From Campylobacterales bacterium (GTDB lineage Bacteria > Campylobacterota > Campylobacteria > Campylobacterales > Sulfurovaceae), in NCBI GenBank assembly GCA_014763885.1, contig JACXUO010000009.1, positions 1 through 35,655 of the forward strand: DNA of 35,655 bases. The letters run 5' to 3'. This document shows positions 33,861 to 35,655 of this stretch, piece by piece. The position numbers were made by a program, and so were the translations under genes. Within the stretch, counting starts at the first letter, position 1. Every line of letters starts with the position of its first letter. The notes beneath the pieces were generated by a model. It was not told where the DNA came from. It worked only from the letters and a program-made list of their open reading frames with translations, and made no database searches.

Positions 33861-34400
33861 TTATTTGAAATACCGTATTGAAGCAAATCCCTTTGCTCCG
33901 GCTTTTTGACACGCACTGATCTGCTCCGGTGTCAAAATACCCCCTAATGCTATCACAGGAATACTAACAGCACTGCATACTTCGCTCAATTTTTCCAGAC
34001 CCACCGGCCTGCCTTTGCCCGGCGTATCAAAGATCGGGCTGAATGTCACCATGTCCGCACCCAGCTTTTCAGCTCTTTGCGCTTCATCCAGGGTATGGGT
34101 ACTGATAATGACAAAGAGTCCCTGCTCTTTGGCAAAAGGGATTGCTTCCATCCGGTCGCTGCTCAGATGTACGCCGTCTGCATTCAAATCTTTTGCAAGG
34201 AGGGTATCATTATGCAACACTATTTTATCAAAGGGGTATGCCTTGGCAGCGCGTATAAAGCTTTTGGCATTTTCACTGTAGTGATCGTTCTGTTTGTCAC
34301 GGTAAAGTACCATGTCAGCTTTGCCGTCGATATGCGACAGATATCTATCAGGATTGTCGAAAGAGAGGGTTGAGGGGTCGGTAATCGCATAAGAGAGCAT
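33861..34400 (-). CDS. ThiE/TenI-like thiamine-phosphate-synthase-family protein
   Basis: This 179-residue TIM-barrel protein resembles ThiE/TenI. ADMVLYRDK, ADGVHLSSD, STHTLDEAQRAEKLGADMVTFSPIF and VIALGGI correspond to the barrel strands and the phosphate site. It is shorter than typical ThiE (205-220). The usual ThiE substrate residues in the NDR loop are replaced by HNDTLLA, and the final GGI-containing strand is retained. TenI-type proteins isomerise the thiazole product, or have unassigned roles. It is therefore called family-level only. It starts 2 nt after the stop of the small membrane protein gene. Confidence 0.8.
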   Translation of the reverse strand: MLSYAITDPSTLSFDNPDRYLSHIDGKADMVLYRDKQNDHYSENAKSFIRAAKAYPFDKIVLHNDTLLAKDLNADGVHLSSDRMEAIPFAKEQGLFVIISTHTLDEAQRAEKLGADMVTFSPIFDTPGKGRPVGLEKLSEVCSAVSIPVIALGGILTPEQISACQKAGAKGFASIRYFK

Positions 34401-34402
34401 CG

Positions 34403-34687
34403 CTACTCTTTTGCGCTTTGTTGATCCAGTTTTTCCAGGAGTTGCTCCAAAAGCCTGGTCTGCTTTTTGAGTTCATAGTGTTTCTCTTTGACCGTAATGA
34501 TATGTTCCAGCAGCAGGATCGCTGCCAATCCCGGCAACGCACCTATTACAGCGAAGAAAAACGTCCCTAAGAAACCAGAATGAAAAGATGAAAAAAACGG
34601 GGTAACGGCACCGATGAGCACCGAAGCCCACGCGATGCCTAAAAAGAAGTTAATAACGAAACCGAGCGGCTTCTCTTTAAGTCTCAT
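34403..34687 (-). CDS. small two-TM protein of unknown function
   Basis: This 94-residue protein has TM segments at about 10-29 (FVINFFLGIAWASVLIGAVT) and 40-60, followed by a charged coiled-coil tail from about 66 onward. I do not recognise a family. It starts 14 nt after the atpB stop on the same strand. A longer open frame in the same phase continues upstream, but it overlaps atpB in another frame, so the ATG at 34687 is used. The ribosome binding site is weak. Position right after atpB suggests a link to the membrane, but an AtpI/AtpZ identity cannot be shown. Confidence 0.65.
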   Translation of the reverse strand: MRLKEKPLGFVINFFLGIAWASVLIGAVTPFFSSFHSGFLGTFFFAVIGALPGLAAILLLEHIITVKEKHYELKKQTRLLEQLLEKLDQQSAKE

Positions 34688-34701
34688 CGTAAAAGGATTC
34701 T

Positions 34702-35379
34702 TTAGTGATCTTCTTCGATCGCAACTGCGCCTGCAAGGTAGACGAAAGTAAGGATCATAAAGACAAAGGTCTGAAGTACACCCATTACCGTAAGAAGGAA
34801 GAATGGCGCCAAAGGCACGATCCAAGGTGTCAGCATCAAAAGTACCCATAGGAACATATCATCCCCTCTGATACTACCGAACAAACGGAAGCTGAGAGAA
34901 ACGATACGGGAAAGGTGTGAGATGATCTCGATCGGGAACATCAACGGTGCAAGCAGTTTTACCGGACCTGCAAAGTGTGCAAAGTAGTGGATCACACCGT
35001 TCTTTCTGATACCTTCAAAGTTGTAGTAGAAGAAAACGATCATTGCAAGTGTCAATGTAATGTTGATGTTTGATGTCGGAGATTCAAATCCGGGGATAAT
35101 ACCGATCATGTTTGACGTAAAGATGAACAGACCCAAAGTAGCAATCAAAGGAAGGTACTTTCTCGCATTCTCTTCACCCAGTACATCTGTACCCATAGAG
35201 ATCACACCGCCAAGGTATGACTCCATTACGTTTTGTGTACCGCCAGGTACAGCTCTAAGACTCTTTGTAGCCATTTTTGCAACAAACAGGATAATCCCTG
35301 CAACCAAGATCATGTGAGAAACAAACAGCATCTGCCCGTGCCCGAATATCGCACCCAGGTAAGTAAAAATACCTTCCAT
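34702..35379 (-). CDS. atpB: F0F1 ATP synthase subunit a
   Basis: This 225-residue integral membrane protein has five to six TM segments. The essential Arg lies in the [21 protein letters not shown] region of the penultimate helices. Subunit a forms the proton half-channels next to the c-ring. The rest of the operon (atpFHAGDC) is absent here, as is usual in Campylobacterota, where atpB lies on its own. AGAGGA lies 7 nt before the ATG. A -10 box is visible 32 nt upstream of the start codon. Confidence 0.95.
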   Translation of the reverse strand: MEGIFTYLGAIFGHGQMLFVSHMILVAGIILFVAKMATKSLRAVPGGTQNVMESYLGGVISMGTDVLGEENARKYLPLIATLGLFIFTSNMIGIIPGFESPTSNINITLTLAMIVFFYYNFEGIRKNGVIHYFAHFAGPVKLLAPLMFPIEIISHLSRIVSLSFRLFGSIRGDDMFLWVLLMLTPWIVPLAPFFLLTVMGVLQTFVFMILTFVYLAGAVAIEEDH

Positions 35380-35410
35380 AAAACATCCTCTTACGTAAAT
35401 TATTGCGTGG

Positions 35411-35416
35411 ATTATA
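35411..35416 (-). promoter_or_regulatory. -10 box of the atpB transcription unit
   Basis: On the minus strand TATAAT (35416-35411) sits about 32 nt before the atpB ATG at 35379, with GGAG-like AGAGGA nearer the start. No clear -35 box is seen. It is the likely promoter of atpB and the small genes after it. Confidence 0.5.
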
Positions 35417-35458
35417 CCTTTTTTGAACTTAAATTTGCCTCGTTTAAGGGCTGAGAGG

Positions 35459-35490
35459 GCGCACTCTTTGGAGAGGAGCGTAGAGTGTGC
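35459..35490. repeat. hairpin upstream of atpB
   Basis: GCGCACTCT (35459-35467) pairs with AGAGTGTGC (35482-35490) with one G-T wobble, around a 14-nt loop. Its role is unknown. It lies beyond the atpB promoter, in the gene-free end of the window (35380-35655). Confidence 0.4.
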
Positions 35491-35574
35491 AGTCTATTCA
35501 CACAATCTCGCTCAGGCCAATACACCTAGAATCTCTCGTGCTGGACTCAGAATAACAAAGGGGCTAGACTAGTT

Positions 35575-35629
35575 TAGAGGTTCTTTTCTGAAGATTTTTA
35601 ACAATAATTTGTATAAATCTTCACCTCTA
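35575..35629. repeat. nested AT-rich palindrome at the window end
   Basis: TAGAGGT (35575-35581) pairs with ACCTCTA (35623-35629). Immediately inside, GAAGATTT (35590-35597) pairs with AAATCTTC (35615-35622), with 8 extra bases on the left arm and a 17-nt loop. No gene is seen in 35417-35655. It may be part of a terminator or a regulatory RNA cut by the window edge. Confidence 0.45.
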
Positions 35630-35655
35630 TTATTGAACCTAAATTCACACTCTTT

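Noticed and set aside
34688-34849. Upstream extension of the small two-TM protein frame
   Set aside because: It overlaps the 3' end of atpB, which is clearly the coding frame there.
1-35655. tRNA, rRNA, CRISPR arrays, transposase or phage genes
   Set aside because: None was recognised on either strand; the repeats seen are isolated palindromes without regular spacers.

Overview
The window is a chromosomal segment of a Campylobacterota (Epsilonproteobacteria) bacterium, most likely a Sulfurovum/Sulfurimonas-type chemolithoautotroph. The assignment rests on gene order and family content. The order rpmH-rnpA-yidC-khpB(jag)-mnmE is present, as are a cbpA-hspR pair, a dimeric MazG-like dUTPase, carboxynorspermidine decarboxylase, a TamA/TamB pair, and an atpB that lies apart from the other ATP synthase genes. 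Genes are packed tightly with many 1-4 nt overlaps. I see no rRNA, tRNA, CRISPR array, transposase or phage gene.

Left part (1-14.4 kb). A phosphoribosyltransferase precedes a two-gene 2-oxoacid:acceptor oxidoreductase unit (korA-korB). The korA reading frame is fused in frame behind a cytochrome b5-like domain and a DUF2231 membrane domain, yet keeps a strong ribosome binding site and ATG at the junction. Opposed to it is the chaperone pair cbpA-hspR. Next come a rhodanese, a SpoU/TrmH methyltransferase with a promoter that predicts a leaderless mRNA, an AT-rich LprI-like secreted protein and a DsrE protein whose 5' end is covered by a REP-like pair. Purine biosynthesis genes purH and purL, with a small c-type cytochrome between them, surround a cluster of palindromic intergenic repeats. 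dUTPase and a lipoprotein converge downstream.

Middle (14.4-23.9 kb). On the minus strand lies the conserved translation and membrane-biogenesis block rpmH, rnpA, yidC, khpB, mnmE, followed by a small Sel1-type membrane protein. yidD, which normally sits between rnpA and yidC, is absent. Around it are a probable degenerate GGDEF protein, nspC (a second predicted leaderless gene), and a hybrid histidine kinase. The kinase leader contains what looks like a cyclic-di-GMP-I (GEMM) riboswitch with an unusual insertion.

Right part (23.9-35.4 kb). All genes are on the minus strand: atpB, a small two-TM protein, a ThiE/TenI-like protein and sppA, then a 12-bp hairpin. After that come gatB, a K+ channel with RCK domains, gpsA, tamA and tamB. 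The last 200 bp hold nested palindromes and no recognisable gene.

The best leads for new biology are: (i) the b5-DUF2231-KorA fusion with its internal start; (ii) the insert-bearing c-di-GMP riboswitch in front of the kinase; (iii) two promoters whose -10 box stands exactly 5 nt before the ATG; (iv) the REP pair at the start of dsrE, which leaves that gene without a normal start codon downstream; and (v) a 157-bp MITE-like element upstream of purH.
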